Source: Sphingobacterium deserti (lineage in GTDB: Bacteria; Bacteroidota; Bacteroidia; Sphingobacteriales; Sphingobacteriaceae). Taken from it: DNA of 64,000 bases. Under the pieces are notes generated by a model, which saw only the letters and a list, made by a program, of their open reading frames with translations, had not been told where the DNA came from and searched no databases. The position numbers and the translations under genes were made by a program. The stretch is from positions 186,001-250,000 of the forward strand of contig NZ_JJMU01000024.1 of NCBI RefSeq assembly GCF_000757725.1, in the 5' to 3' direction. This document shows positions 17,097 through 26,764 of this stretch, piece after piece; within the stretch, counting starts at the first letter, position 1, and each line of letters starts with the position of its first letter.

Positions 17097-18716
17097 TTAG
17101 AAAATATACTTTGTACTCAAGAAGTTCGAACTGTCGTCGCGAACGATTTCGTTCAATAACTTCTTGTTCTTATCCGTATTCTTGGTCGCTACCAGCGAGC
17201 GTATCGAAAACGAACGTAAAGCGTCTACTACAGACAATGTGCCTTCTGCGCTGTCTTTACGACCGGTGAACGGAAATGTATCGGGCCCACGTTGGCATTG
17301 GGCATTGATATTCACCCGGCTAACCTGATTCACCAATGGATCGATCAAGGAAGAAATGACTGCCGCATTGTTGCTAAAGATACTCACCTGCTGTCCGTGT
17401 GAAGATTCGATCAGGTATTCTATTGGCTCTTCCAGGTCGTCGAAAGGAACCACAGGAATAACCGGACCAAACTGCTCCTCGCGGTATAGTTTCATCTGTG
17501 CATTGACCGGGTAAACAATGGCCGGATAGAAAAATGATTCCAGTGTTTCGCCACCATGCTCATTGACAACCTTCGCGCCATGGCTTTTCGCATCTTCCAA
17601 ACATTCGGTTAAATAGGCCGGCTTATTTACTTCCGGTAGCGGAGTTAATGCAACGCCCTTTTCCCAAGGCATGCCATACTTCAATTTCCCTACTTCTGCG
17701 CTTAGTCTTTTCAAGAATTCTTGTGCAACGCTTCTATGCACATAGATAATCTTTAAAGCTGTACAGCGTTGCCCATTGAATGATAAAGAACCTAACACGG
17801 TCTCTGAAACCGCCAGATCTAAATCAGCATCTTTCGTGATGATGGCCGCGTTTTTTGCATCCAACCCCAAAATAGCGCGTAAGCGATTTACACGAGGGTG
17901 CAATTTCTTCAATTCATCAGCCACTCTGCTTGATCCAATTAAGGTCAGAACATTGATTTTACCAGACTGCATTAATTGTGGAACGATCTTATTTCCACGA
18001 CCGTATATGGTATTCACGACACCTTTTGGAAAACTGCTGCGGAAGGCTTCCAACAAAGGGTAGTGCAAAAGTGTACCATGCTTAGGTGGTTTAAATAACA
18101 AGGTGTTACCCATAATAAGGGCAGGAATAAGCGTGGTGAAGGTTTCGTTCAGCGGGTAGTTGAAAGGCCCCATACACAACACAACACCAAGCGGCGAGCG
18201 CCGGATTTGTGCAATGATACCCTGCTCGATCTGAAAGCGCGAAGAATCGCGATCTACGTCTTTCAACGCATCGATCGTTGCGTATATGTATTCAACGGTT
18301 CGGTCAAATTCTTTCACCGAATCAGCAAACGATTTCCCGATTTCCCACATGATCAGCTTGACGACGATATCTTTCTTATCGATCATTTTCTGTGTAAAGC
18401 GCTCTACGCAGATTATTCTGTCGGCAACGCTCATCGTAGGCCATTCGCCGCGGCCATTGTCATATGCTTTAACGGCAGCTTCTAAAGCTTCTGAAGACTC
18501 CTTTTCGGTACATACTGGGTAACTGCCGATGCGCTTTCGTTTAAGCCCATCTTTTGTTTTTACGCAGATCGGCGAAAATACTTCACTAACCTGGCCCGTC
18601 CAGGGCAACATCTCACCATTTGACAAGAACTCACGTTGATCGATTTGTTCTTGTAATGCATATTCCGCAGGGATATCTTCCTCCCCGTAAAATATGCTTT
18701 CTAAATCTAACTCCAT
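17097..18716 (-). CDS. gapN: Non-phosphorylating, NADP-dependent glyceraldehyde-3-phosphate dehydrogenase-like ALDH
   Basis: 539 aa of the aldehyde dehydrogenase superfamily. GapN features are MGPFNYPLNETFTTLIPALI (cofactor site), the catalytic Cys in SFNGQRCTALK and the C-terminal block CQRGPDTFPFTGRKDSAEGT. The usual ELGG motif with the general-base Glu reads ILGLDAKNAA here. GapN oxidises glyceraldehyde-3-phosphate straight to 3-phosphoglycerate, giving NADPH and no ATP. The neighbours make this sensible: KdgA releases pyruvate and glyceraldehyde-3-phosphate, so GapN drains the second product. It lies 38 bases downstream of exuT and is probably cotranscribed. An alternative reading is a related ALDH acting on a uronate-derived semialdehyde; the C-terminal signature favours GapN. 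Confidence 0.8.
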   Translation of the reverse strand: MELDLESIFYGEEDIPAEYALQEQIDQREFLSNGEMLPWTGQVSEVFSPICVKTKDGLKRKRIGSYPVCTEKESSEALEAAVKAYDNGRGEWPTMSVADRIICVERFTQKMIDKKDIVVKLIMWEIGKSFADSVKEFDRTVEYIYATIDALKDVDRDSSRFQIEQGIIAQIRRSPLGVVLCMGPFNYPLNETFTTLIPALIMGNTLLFKPPKHGTLLHYPLLEAFRSSFPKGVVNTIYGRGNKIVPQLMQSGKINVLTLIGSSRVADELKKLHPRVNRLRAILGLDAKNAAIITKDADLDLAVSETVLGSLSFNGQRCTALKIIYVHRSVAQEFLKRLSAEVGKLKYGMPWEKGVALTPLPEVNKPAYLTECLEDAKSHGAKVVNEHGGETLESFFYPAIVYPVNAQMKLYREEQFGPVIPVVPFDDLEEPIEYLIESSHGQQVSIFSNNAAVISSLIDPLVNQVSRVNINAQCQRGPDTFPFTGRKDSAEGTLSVVDALRSFSIRSLVATKNTDKNKKLLNEIVRDDSSNFLSTKYIF

Positions 18717-18754
18717 TGTTAAAATTATTTAGGTATTAAAATAAGTCGATGTAA

Positions 18755-20203
18755 TTAGTCTTTGATCAACTCCATGCGTGGCACAAGGCTTTTCATAACT
18801 ATCCAAGCAATGAGGTAAGCTACGGCACAAAACGAGAATACGATAAAGTATCCTGCTTCTTCGCCCTGAAAGTTCAGAAATGTCATTTGCGTTTCTTTCG
18901 CATGATCAAACAGTTTTCCGGAGAAAAAGTTAATGAACGTAGACCCAACGCCACCCGCAAGGCCACCGATACCAGTAACCGTAGCAATGGCACGTCGAGG
19001 AAACATGTCACCTACCGTGGAGAAGATGTTCGCTGACCACGATTGGTGTGCTGCACCCGCCAAGCCGATCAGCAAAACAGGAATCCAATAAGAGATATGA
19101 CCCAAAGGCTGTGCAAACAATACGGCTAAAGGAACAAAAGCAAAGATGAGCATAGACTTCATCCGGCCTTCATAAGGATTAAGCCCTTTCTTATCCACGA
19201 AGTAGGTTGGCAACCAGCCTCCGATAATTGATAATAGCGTGATGAGGTATAACACAAAGATAGCTAGCTGTCCTTCCGTATCCGATGATTTAATATCGTA
19301 AACGGCAGAAAGGTAGGCCGGCATCCAAAACAGGAAGAACCACCAAACACCGTCAGTCATGAATTTACCAAAAGCAAAAGCCCATGTTTGCTTGTATTTG
19401 AAACAAGTGGCCAAAGACATTTTCTTTTTTACGACTGGAACGGCCATTTCCGGTGTCGTTTCTTCTTCATGGTCGCCATCCTGCATAATGTATACCAGCT
19501 CCGCTGCATTTACCTTCGGATTTTTGTGAGGTTTCTTATACAAGAACACCCAAAATCCCATCCACACAAAGCCTAGTGCACCAATGATAATGAAAGACAT
19601 TTCCCACCCCCAATAGGCGGCAATGACAGGAATAGAAAGGGGAGCCGCCAAAGCGCCTATTGTGGCGCCGGCATTAAAGATACTAGTGGCTAAAGCACGA
19701 TCTTTCTTTGGGAAATATTCGGCGGTAGCTTTGATCGCGGCAGGAAAATTTCCAGCTTCACCGACAGCAAGCACAAAACGTGCAAAGATAAATAAGACAA
19801 CACTTACATTGATTACCCGAGCGACATCCTGAACCTGTCCTATGGCATGCTTCGCACCTTCAAAGCCTACAAACCATTCACCCGCAACAATTCCTGAGGT
19901 AGCAATACCGCAGAATGCGTGCAAAATCGCGCCCAAAGACCAAATGCCGATGGCCCATAAAAAACCCTTCTTGGTATCCATCCAGTCTACAAACGGGCCG
20001 GCGAAAAGCATACTCACGGCATAGAAGATAGAAAATAAGGCTGTAATCAAACCGTAATCACTATTTGTCCAGTGAAATTCTGGACTAATAAAATCTTTCC
20101 AGGTCAGAGAGAGCACCTGCCTGTCCATATAGTTTATCGTGGTCGCAAAAAACAGGAGGGCGCAGATCGTCCACCTGTAGTTTCCTTTTTTTTCATTAGT
20201 CAT
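18755..20203 (-). CDS. exuT: Hexuronate MFS transporter
   Basis: 482 aa with twelve predicted membrane helices, anion:cation symporter branch of the major facilitators. The start YRWTICALLFFATTINYMDR and the loop VLAVGEAGNFPAAIKATAEYF with PKKDRALATSIFN are typical of ExuT/GudP-like uptake systems for galacturonate, glucuronate and glucarate. Between helices 6 and 7 is an acidic cytoplasmic loop (MQDGDHEEETTPEMAVPV). It should carry galacturonate across the inner membrane to UxaC. gapN follows 38 bases downstream; a 219-base gap separates it from kdgA upstream. Confidence 0.88.
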   Translation of the reverse strand: MTNEKKGNYRWTICALLFFATTINYMDRQVLSLTWKDFISPEFHWTNSDYGLITALFSIFYAVSMLFAGPFVDWMDTKKGFLWAIGIWSLGAILHAFCGIATSGIVAGEWFVGFEGAKHAIGQVQDVARVINVSVVLFIFARFVLAVGEAGNFPAAIKATAEYFPKKDRALATSIFNAGATIGALAAPLSIPVIAAYWGWEMSFIIIGALGFVWMGFWVFLYKKPHKNPKVNAAELVYIMQDGDHEEETTPEMAVPVVKKKMSLATCFKYKQTWAFAFGKFMTDGVWWFFLFWMPAYLSAVYDIKSSDTEGQLAIFVLYLITLLSIIGGWLPTYFVDKKGLNPYEGRMKSMLIFAFVPLAVLFAQPLGHISYWIPVLLIGLAGAAHQSWSANIFSTVGDMFPRRAIATVTGIGGLAGGVGSTFINFFSGKLFDHAKETQMTFLNFQGEEAGYFIVFSFCAVAYLIAWIVMKSLVPRMELIKD

Positions 20204-20422
20204 TGGTAGCTTGGAAATTAAAATGTTAAAATAAAAATATCAAAAATTGTGGTCTACGAAGTATGTGATAAGTGTCTTTCTAAAAAAGGTGTTGAGTAAT
20301 GTAAAAAACCGTCATAGCGAGGGAGTGTAACCATTTGATCTTAGCTTGATAAACCCAATAATACGTTGTCGTTACCTCTGCTGCTTACGATGACGATATG
20401 CTCCAGTCTTACGAGAGCCCTT

Positions 20423-21073
20423 CTAACTTTGTTGCGCCTGTTTTACAAGTGAGATAGCTTGCGCAGTTCTTTCTGCAAGTCTCTCTACGCGCTTCGGATC
20501 AATAAGCTTACTGCCCATGCCTACAGCACATACACCAGCTTTAAACCAAGATTTCAAGTTCTCAATTTCCAGATCTACGCCGCCTGTCGGCATAAAGAGC
20601 TGGCCTTTGAACAATTCCCGGATAGCGGATAGGAAACCGGGACCAAGAATATTGGCTGGAAATAGCTTTATCAAAGACGCTTCCAGTGTTTGAGCAAGTG
20701 TAATCTCCGTTGGCGTCATACAGCCCGGAATCCACAGAAGCCCTTCTTTGTGCACAAGTTCACCTACTGCCGGTGTCACGATGGGCGCTACAATAAAATC
20801 TGCTCCCAAAGCAATGAATTGGCTTGCTTCTTCAGTATTCTTTATGGTTCCGATGCCTAAATGTAGCCCGGGCATTTCCTCATCACGAGCGGCTACCAAG
20901 GCCTTGAATACGGCCGGAGCTTCGATACCCCTATTGGTAAACTCAAAAACCCGGATGCCGGCATGGTAAAGCGTACGCACGATATTGACGCTTTCCGCTG
21001 CATCGGTATGAAAAAACAAAGGAAGCATTCCTTGTGTTAATATAGCGTCTAGGACCTCTTTTCTTTTAGTCAT
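20423..21073 (-). CDS. kdgA: 2-keto-3-deoxy-6-phosphogluconate (KDPG) aldolase
   Basis: 216 aa, class I aldolase with a TIM-barrel fold. The catalytic Glu is in RVFEFTNRG (about residue 41) and the Schiff-base Lys in ASLIKLFPANI (about residue 136), with the phosphate-binding glycines in FMPTGGVDLE and GMGSK. It splits KDPG into pyruvate and glyceraldehyde-3-phosphate, the final step of hexuronate breakdown by the Entner-Doudoroff route. Its start overlaps the 3' end of kdgK by 8 bases, so the two are translationally coupled. Confidence 0.93.
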   Translation of the reverse strand: MTKRKEVLDAILTQGMLPLFFHTDAAESVNIVRTLYHAGIRVFEFTNRGIEAPAVFKALVAARDEEMPGLHLGIGTIKNTEEASQFIALGADFIVAPIVTPAVGELVHKEGLLWIPGCMTPTEITLAQTLEASLIKLFPANILGPGFLSAIRELFKGQLFMPTGGVDLEIENLKSWFKAGVCAVGMGSKLIDPKRVERLAERTAQAISLVKQAQQS

Positions 21074-22097
21074 GTTTTATTCTTTTTTCTATTGCTGATA
21101 CCGAACTAACTGTGGCATCACTTGGAATAAATAATTTATCGTAGGCTGCTGCGGTTGCAAATTGCAGCGTATCATTGCTCGTATGTTGATGATAAAGCCC
21201 GTAGATTAAGCCTGCCATAAAGCAGTCGCCACTCCCAACCTTATCTACAATGCTTTCTGAAAGATACTCATTTGATACCAAAAGTTCATCATGCACATAC
21301 AGGGAGGTATAGTACTTTATTCCCTGTTCCAGATGATCAAAACGAAAGGTGTTTGCAACATATTGGCAGCCGGTAAAACGTTGGATAATCTCTTGGCTTG
21401 TCTTGGCCGCCTGTTCCAGCAATGCTGTTTTAGGATATTCGGACTGGTTAACGGTAAATTCTTCATTTAAGCTAGTACCTAGCATTTTATGCGCCGCCCA
21501 GATATTGCCCATAATCAAATCGCAATGCTGCGCCAAAGCGGGCATCACATCAATAGGGTCTTTCCCGTATTTCCATAGCTTAGCACGATAGTTTAGATCT
21601 AGCGAAACCGTAATTCCTTTTTCTTTGGCTGCTTGGACAGCGTCCAAGCAAATTTTCGCGATTTCTTCATTAATGGCTGGACAAATAGCAGAGAAATGAA
21701 ACCAACTTACACCATGGAACACGGCATCCCAATCGATGTCGCTTCTTTTAAGGTGAGCAAAAGAGGAGCCAGCACGATCATACACCACCCCCGCGTTTTT
21801 TACATCCTTACCTTTTGGAAGATAGTATATTCCTATCCGATCGCCCTGCCAGCGCATTTGCGTGATGTCTAATCCTTTATCTTCTAGATGTTGTCCAATA
21901 CCGTCGCTGATCGTATTTTGTGGCATTGCTGACATGTAAGAAGAAGGCACCTCCCATAGCGCGAGTGCTGTAGCAACATTTAGTTCGGCCCCGCCGATAT
22001 AAAATGGCAACTGCCCTGCGGCTACCCAATCAGTAGCCATGTCCGGGCAGATACGTAATAGTATCTCCCCGAAACTGAGCACGTTTCCTTTACTCAT
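21066..22097 (-). CDS. kdgK: 2-keto-3-deoxygluconate kinase (PfkB family)
   Basis: 343 aa, ribokinase-like. N-terminal VLSFGEILLRI, the substrate lid IGGAELNVATALAL and the C-terminal anion-hole motif VDKVGSGDCFMAGLIYGLYH with the catalytic Asp of GSGD are all visible. It phosphorylates KDG to KDPG. Its ATG shares one base with the uxaC stop (TAATG) and its end overlaps kdgA, so uxaC-kdgK-kdgA form a coupled string. Bacteroidota KdgK proteins of this length are common. Confidence 0.92.
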   Translation of the reverse strand: MSKGNVLSFGEILLRICPDMATDWVAAGQLPFYIGGAELNVATALALWEVPSSYMSAMPQNTISDGIGQHLEDKGLDITQMRWQGDRIGIYYLPKGKDVKNAGVVYDRAGSSFAHLKRSDIDWDAVFHGVSWFHFSAICPAINEEIAKICLDAVQAAKEKGITVSLDLNYRAKLWKYGKDPIDVMPALAQHCDLIMGNIWAAHKMLGTSLNEEFTVNQSEYPKTALLEQAAKTSQEIIQRFTGCQYVANTFRFDHLEQGIKYYTSLYVHDELLVSNEYLSESIVDKVGSGDCFMAGLIYGLYHQHTSNDTLQFATAAAYDKLFIPSDATVSSVSAIEKRIKHD

Positions 22098-23500
22098 TAT
22101 TTAAAATTAAAGTATTCTTTTGCATTGTTGTAGCTGATGTCGCTGACAATTTTTCCTATCCATTCCAAGTCATTTGGTAACTCACCTTTTTCGATATCTT
22201 CACCAAAAATATCGCAGATCAGTCTTCTAAAATATTCATGTCTTGGGAAAGATAAAAAGCTGCGTGAATCAGTAAGCATTCCTACTAAGCGACTCAATAG
22301 TCCCATGTTGGATAGAGCATTAATTTGTTTGGTCATGCCATCTTTCTGATCCAAGAACCACCATGCCGATCCAAATTGAACTTTACCTTTTATCGACCCG
22401 TCATTGAAATTTCCGATCATCGTAGCCATGAGCTCGTTATCGGCAGGATTTAAGTTGTATAAAATGGTTTTTGCTAAACGATCCTGGTTGTCCAGTCGGT
22501 TTAAGAATTTAGAAAGTGCACGCGCCTGCGAGAAATCGCCAATGGAATCCCATCCGGTATCTGGTCCGTTCACTCGCAGCATACGCGCGTTGTTGTTGCG
22601 CAAAGCGCCTAAGTGATATTGCTGCACCCAGCCTTTTTCATGATCCCATTCTGCAAACTGCACCAGCATCGCTGATTTGAACTTTAGGTTTTCGCTATAG
22701 CTCAACGCTTGGTTCCTGCGGATCTTTTGGAAGATACCTGCGATCTCTTCATCTGTATAATCTTCAGCGTAAATTTGCTCCAGTCCGTGATCGGAAACCG
22801 AACAACCATTTTCCGCGAAGAAGTCATGCCGGCTTTTCAAGGCATCCAAATATTCTTGATAGCTGCTGATCGATTTGTTCGCAACACCTTCTACCTGATC
22901 GATGTACGCGTTTAACGCCTCTACATCATCCGCATTCATGGCTTTATCCGGACGAAAAGCCGGTAACATCTTTAAGCTATGTTGCTCGTTAGCAAATTGC
23001 TGATGAAAGTTTAAGGCATCAATAGGGTCATCTGTTGTACAGACGACTTCCACATTCATCTTTTGTAAAAGACCGCGGACGTCATAACCCGGCTCCGCTA
23101 ACTTTGCCGCGGTTTCTTCATAGATTTTTTCCGCTGTTTTTGGCGATAAAAGGTCGGTAATGCCGAAATAGCGTTGCAATTCCAAATGTGTCCAATGGTA
23201 TAGAGGATTGCGTAAGGTATAGGGCACTGTTTCCGCCCATTTTAGAAATTTGTCTCTGTCGGATGCATCGCCGGTGATGTATTTCTCATTTACACCGTTG
23301 GCACGCATAGCCCGCCATTTGTAATGATCACCGTTTAACCACACCTGACTGATGTTTTCAAAGCGGCTGTTATTCGCGATCTGCTCGGGAATTAAGTGAT
23401 TATGGTAGTCAATGATGGGCTGGTTCTTCGCATATTGATGATAAAGATCCTGCGCCGTTTTGCTCTGTAATAAAAAGTTCTCGTCTAAAAATGCTTTCAT
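22097..23500 (-). CDS. uxaC: Glucuronate/galacturonate isomerase
   Basis: 467 aa from the ATG at 23500 (MKAFLDENFLLQSKTAQDLY). The frame is open for 35 more codons upstream, but those run back into uxaA and read unlike the family. The amidohydrolase-type metal site appears in PIIDYHNHLIPEQIANN; CTTDDPIDAL and SFLSFPRHEYFRRLICDIFG are further UxaC hallmarks. It converts D-galacturonate to D-tagaturonate and D-glucuronate to D-fructuronate. It begins 11 bases after the uxaA stop and is coupled to kdgK by TAATG. Confidence 0.95.
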   Translation of the reverse strand: MKAFLDENFLLQSKTAQDLYHQYAKNQPIIDYHNHLIPEQIANNSRFENISQVWLNGDHYKWRAMRANGVNEKYITGDASDRDKFLKWAETVPYTLRNPLYHWTHLELQRYFGITDLLSPKTAEKIYEETAAKLAEPGYDVRGLLQKMNVEVVCTTDDPIDALNFHQQFANEQHSLKMLPAFRPDKAMNADDVEALNAYIDQVEGVANKSISSYQEYLDALKSRHDFFAENGCSVSDHGLEQIYAEDYTDEEIAGIFQKIRRNQALSYSENLKFKSAMLVQFAEWDHEKGWVQQYHLGALRNNNARMLRVNGPDTGWDSIGDFSQARALSKFLNRLDNQDRLAKTILYNLNPADNELMATMIGNFNDGSIKGKVQFGSAWWFLDQKDGMTKQINALSNMGLLSRLVGMLTDSRSFLSFPRHEYFRRLICDIFGEDIEKGELPNDLEWIGKIVSDISYNNAKEYFNFK

Positions 23501-23511
23501 GCTTGGTGTTT

Positions 23512-25158
23512 TTATAGACTTACTCCGCGTTTCCAAGGAATAAAATCGTCTTGATTCAACTGTACAGCTTTGGGAATCACTTCGCCACTCGCTGCTTTTA
23601 TACAATATTCAAGGATATCTTCGCCCATTTCGGCGATGGTTTTTTCACCATCGATGATCGCTCCCGTATTGATATCAATGATATCGGACATACGAGCGGC
23701 TAAGGCGTTATTGGTGGCTACTTTGATAACCGGACAAATAGGGTTTCCCGTTGGTGTACCCAATCCGGTAGTAAAAAGGATCAAGGTCGCTCCGGAGGCA
23801 GTTTTTCCTGTTGTTGCTTCGACATCGTTGCCGGGCGTGCAGACCAAGCTAAGGCCAGCCTTTGTGGCTTCTTCGGTATAGTCAAGCACATCCACCACCG
23901 GTGAGTTGCCGCCTTTCTTGGCAGCGCCCGTGCTTTTGATCGCATCCGTAATCAAGCCATCACGAATATTACCCGGTGATGGATTCATGTGAAACCCAGA
24001 GCCTACGTTTTCCGCGGCTTGGCTATAGGCTCCCATCAATTCCATAAATTTATGGGCAGCATCTGGTTCGATGGTTCTGTCTATGAGATTTTGCTCCGCG
24101 CCGCAAAGTTCAGGAAACTCTGCTAACAGCACTTTTCCGCCTAAAGCGACAAGCAGATCTGATGTATAACCTACAGCAGGATTTGCGGATATACCGCTGA
24201 AGCCATCGCTACCACCACATTTCACACCCAAAGTGAGCTTGCTCAACGGCACCGGTTGGCGACTGAGCTTATTAATTTCGACAAGGCCTGCAAAAGTCTT
24301 CTGTATCGCTTCTTTGATAAGCTGCTCCTCGCTTTTCGACTGCTGCTGTTCGAACACAAACATAGGCTTGTCAAACTGCGGATTACGCGCTTTGATATCA
24401 TCCATCAAATCTGTAAGCTGCAAGTTCTGGCAGCCCAAACTCAGAACGGTTACGCCCGCAACGTTAGGATGATCGGCATACGCAGCTAACAACTTGCCCA
24501 GCACGGCCGCATCTTGGCGAATACCTCCGCAGCCACCTTGATGGTTAAGAAACTTGATACCATCCACATTTTTGAATACCCGATTCTTTGTATGCGAAGC
24601 TACACTCAGCGCGTCTGGAGAAAGGTTGGCAATATCTTGCCCTTCTTCATATGCTGCTAGCAGCTCATGCGTAAAAGAACGGTATTTGCCGGTTACTGAA
24701 TAGCCCAATTCGTTGTAAAGGGCCTCTTTTATAACATCCAAATTTCTGTTCTCACAGAAAACAGTAGGGATGAACAACCAGTAGTTGGCCGTTCCCACAC
24801 GCCCATCGTTACGTAGATAGCCATTGAATGTACGCCCCTCAAAGCGGGAAACATCGGGTGCTTCCCAATGGTAGTTATACGGTCTGAAGGTGTATGGATC
24901 TGCCGCATGCTTGGTGTTATCGGTATTCATAAGGCCACCACGTGGGATTGCATATTGTGCCTTTCCAACCAAGACGCCATACATATATATCTCATCAGCC
25001 TGTTGCATATCCTGCATAAAGAACTTATGCTTTGCGGGTATGTCGTCTTCCAAGACGTAAGTAATGCCCTCAAATTCTATCGCTTCGCCCTTTGATAGAT
25101 CCTGCAACGCAACCAAAACGTTGTCCTTTGGATGTATCCTTAATATTCTACTTGCCAT
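23512..25158 (-). CDS. uxaA: Altronate dehydratase
   Basis: 548 aa. The N-terminal ~90 residues are the SAF-type domain (RILRIHPKDNVLVALQDLSK), followed by the dehydratase part with GYLRNDGRVGTANYWLFIPT, the cysteine-containing HQGGCGGIRQD and KCGGSDGFSGISANPAVGYT (iron-binding region). It dehydrates D-altronate to KDG. The start overlaps the uxaB stop by 19 bases. Both halves that are separate proteins in some bacteria are fused here, as in E. coli UxaA. Confidence 0.94.
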   Translation of the reverse strand: MASRILRIHPKDNVLVALQDLSKGEAIEFEGITYVLEDDIPAKHKFFMQDMQQADEIYMYGVLVGKAQYAIPRGGLMNTDNTKHAADPYTFRPYNYHWEAPDVSRFEGRTFNGYLRNDGRVGTANYWLFIPTVFCENRNLDVIKEALYNELGYSVTGKYRSFTHELLAAYEEGQDIANLSPDALSVASHTKNRVFKNVDGIKFLNHQGGCGGIRQDAAVLGKLLAAYADHPNVAGVTVLSLGCQNLQLTDLMDDIKARNPQFDKPMFVFEQQQSKSEEQLIKEAIQKTFAGLVEINKLSRQPVPLSKLTLGVKCGGSDGFSGISANPAVGYTSDLLVALGGKVLLAEFPELCGAEQNLIDRTIEPDAAHKFMELMGAYSQAAENVGSGFHMNPSPGNIRDGLITDAIKSTGAAKKGGNSPVVDVLDYTEEATKAGLSLVCTPGNDVEATTGKTASGATLILFTTGLGTPTGNPICPVIKVATNNALAARMSDIIDINTGAIIDGEKTIAEMGEDILEYCIKAASGEVIPKAVQLNQDDFIPWKRGVSL

Positions 25159-26657
25159 ACTGCATTTAACTTTTCAATTGTCTTCAATACGCCGTTCTCC
25201 GCAATCTCATCTAGGTAGCGTTGTACGGTCGTTTCAAATTCTGGGTATTTGCTTAAATCTTTTCCCCATAGGCTCTCATCGCGTAACACATGGCGCACGA
25301 CAGTATGCTTATCCTTCCAATATTCATGAAGTTGCGGTGCAAATTCATCTTGCAGCGCAATTGACGCATCGCCTATGGTTTGTACATATTTTCCATCGAC
25401 ATGCTGCGTATCCATAAATTTCAAGTACGCCGCAAAGCCAAGGGCAATATGCTGTGGTGGCACCAAGTTCTTATTGTACCATTTATCGAGCAAAGCAATA
25501 TTACGCATGTTCATTTTCGATGTAAAATTCATCGCAATGTTTTCCCAGCGGTGATCTAAGAAAGGATTGCTAAACCTGTCGATAACGCTGTTGGAGAAGG
25601 TGTCTACATCGGATTGCTCGATGTATTGGTCCAAAATTGCTTTGCCTATCTCCTGTTGCATAAGTCCCTTAACGAAGTCATTGAAAGCTTTATTGTTCAT
25701 GGCTTCTTTCACGGTGACAAATCCGCTCCATAGCGCTGCGGCGCAGCTTAGGGTATGGGTGCCGTTTAACAGGCGAAGTTTAATTTCCTTAAATTTATCG
25801 ATGGATGGGACAAGTACAATGCCCGGATCTATTGTTGCAAAGGATAGTTTTTCGCGCACGCGTGAAGACGCGGTCTCTATCGCCCAAAGGCTAAAAGGCT
25901 CCGCCATAATCATCAACTCATCCTCGTAGCCCAACAAGTTTTCGGTCTCTTTTTGTTCTGCAGCAGGCAAACGTCCAGGAACAATCCTGTCGACAAGTGT
26001 GTTACAGAAATCATTAGCCTCTTCCAACCATGCAACGAACGCCGCATCCAATTCATTTTGTGCCGCAAGGCTCAATAAGATTTTCTTTAGCTTTTGTGCA
26101 TTATCGGAGATGAGTTCCGTTGGTAAAATAACGAGACCCTTACCTGCATCACCCTTAAAGTAATGGTAGCGTTCAAACAAGAACGCCAGCAACTTGCCGG
26201 GAAAGGAGGCTGGAGGTACATCGGTCAATTTATCATTGCTCATCACGATACCTACTTCCGTAGTATTAGAAAATACGGCAACCAAATCTGGGTTTTTCGA
26301 AGCCTCTAATATGCTATTCCAATCCGAAGACGCCGATAGTACCCGTGAAATGGCGTTGTTGAGCGTGTATTGAATAACCTCTTTTCCATCCTTCTTTCCT
26401 TTGATACACAAGGTGTATAGCCCGTTTTGCTGGGCAAAAGCATCTGCGCCAGAACTGCTGGTCGATTTAACCACCAAAATACGTCCGTTGAACAGACCTT
26501 GTTTATTGGCTTGGTCGACGTAATAGTCGGGCAAACCACGGAGCAACACACCGGTACCAAACTGAAGCACACGCTCGGGCAGAGCAAAGGAGTCTGCCTG
26601 CGGCAGCTCCACTTTGCTCGTGGTTATTTTCTCTAAATTCTCTTTTGAAAGCAACAT
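25140..26657 (-). CDS. uxaB: Tagaturonate reductase (altronate oxidoreductase)
   Basis: 505 aa of the long-chain mannitol dehydrogenase family. The N-terminal dinucleotide-binding start is VLQFGTGVLLRGLPDYYVDQ; the middle has the family hallmark FKEIKLRLLNGTHTLSCAAA with the catalytic Lys, and DHRWENIAMNFTSKMNMRNI follows. It reduces D-tagaturonate to D-altronate with NADH. It is the first gene of a uxaB-uxaA-uxaC-kdgK-kdgA operon with overlapping or closely spaced junctions. The 107-base region upstream has no clear consensus promoter. Confidence 0.94.
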   Translation of the reverse strand: MLLSKENLEKITTSKVELPQADSFALPERVLQFGTGVLLRGLPDYYVDQANKQGLFNGRILVVKSTSSSGADAFAQQNGLYTLCIKGKKDGKEVIQYTLNNAISRVLSASSDWNSILEASKNPDLVAVFSNTTEVGIVMSNDKLTDVPPASFPGKLLAFLFERYHYFKGDAGKGLVILPTELISDNAQKLKKILLSLAAQNELDAAFVAWLEEANDFCNTLVDRIVPGRLPAAEQKETENLLGYEDELMIMAEPFSLWAIETASSRVREKLSFATIDPGIVLVPSIDKFKEIKLRLLNGTHTLSCAAALWSGFVTVKEAMNNKAFNDFVKGLMQQEIGKAILDQYIEQSDVDTFSNSVIDRFSNPFLDHRWENIAMNFTSKMNMRNIALLDKWYNKNLVPPQHIALGFAAYLKFMDTQHVDGKYVQTIGDASIALQDEFAPQLHEYWKDKHTVVRHVLRDESLWGKDLSKYPEFETTVQRYLDEIAENGVLKTIEKLNAVWQVEY

Positions 26658-26764
26658 TCTCTATTCTACTATCTTATTTATTTTTCTCTTTTTCGTTGAT
26701 ATCATCTATTGGATATAATCTATGTAGCAAGCTATCCCAAACCAAATTTCCGATACCTTACTTT

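Noticed and set aside
22097..23605. A 35-residue N-terminal extension of UxaC running back into uxaA
   Set aside because: The extra residues overlap uxaA and look nothing like the UxaC family; the ATG at 23500 gives the normal length.
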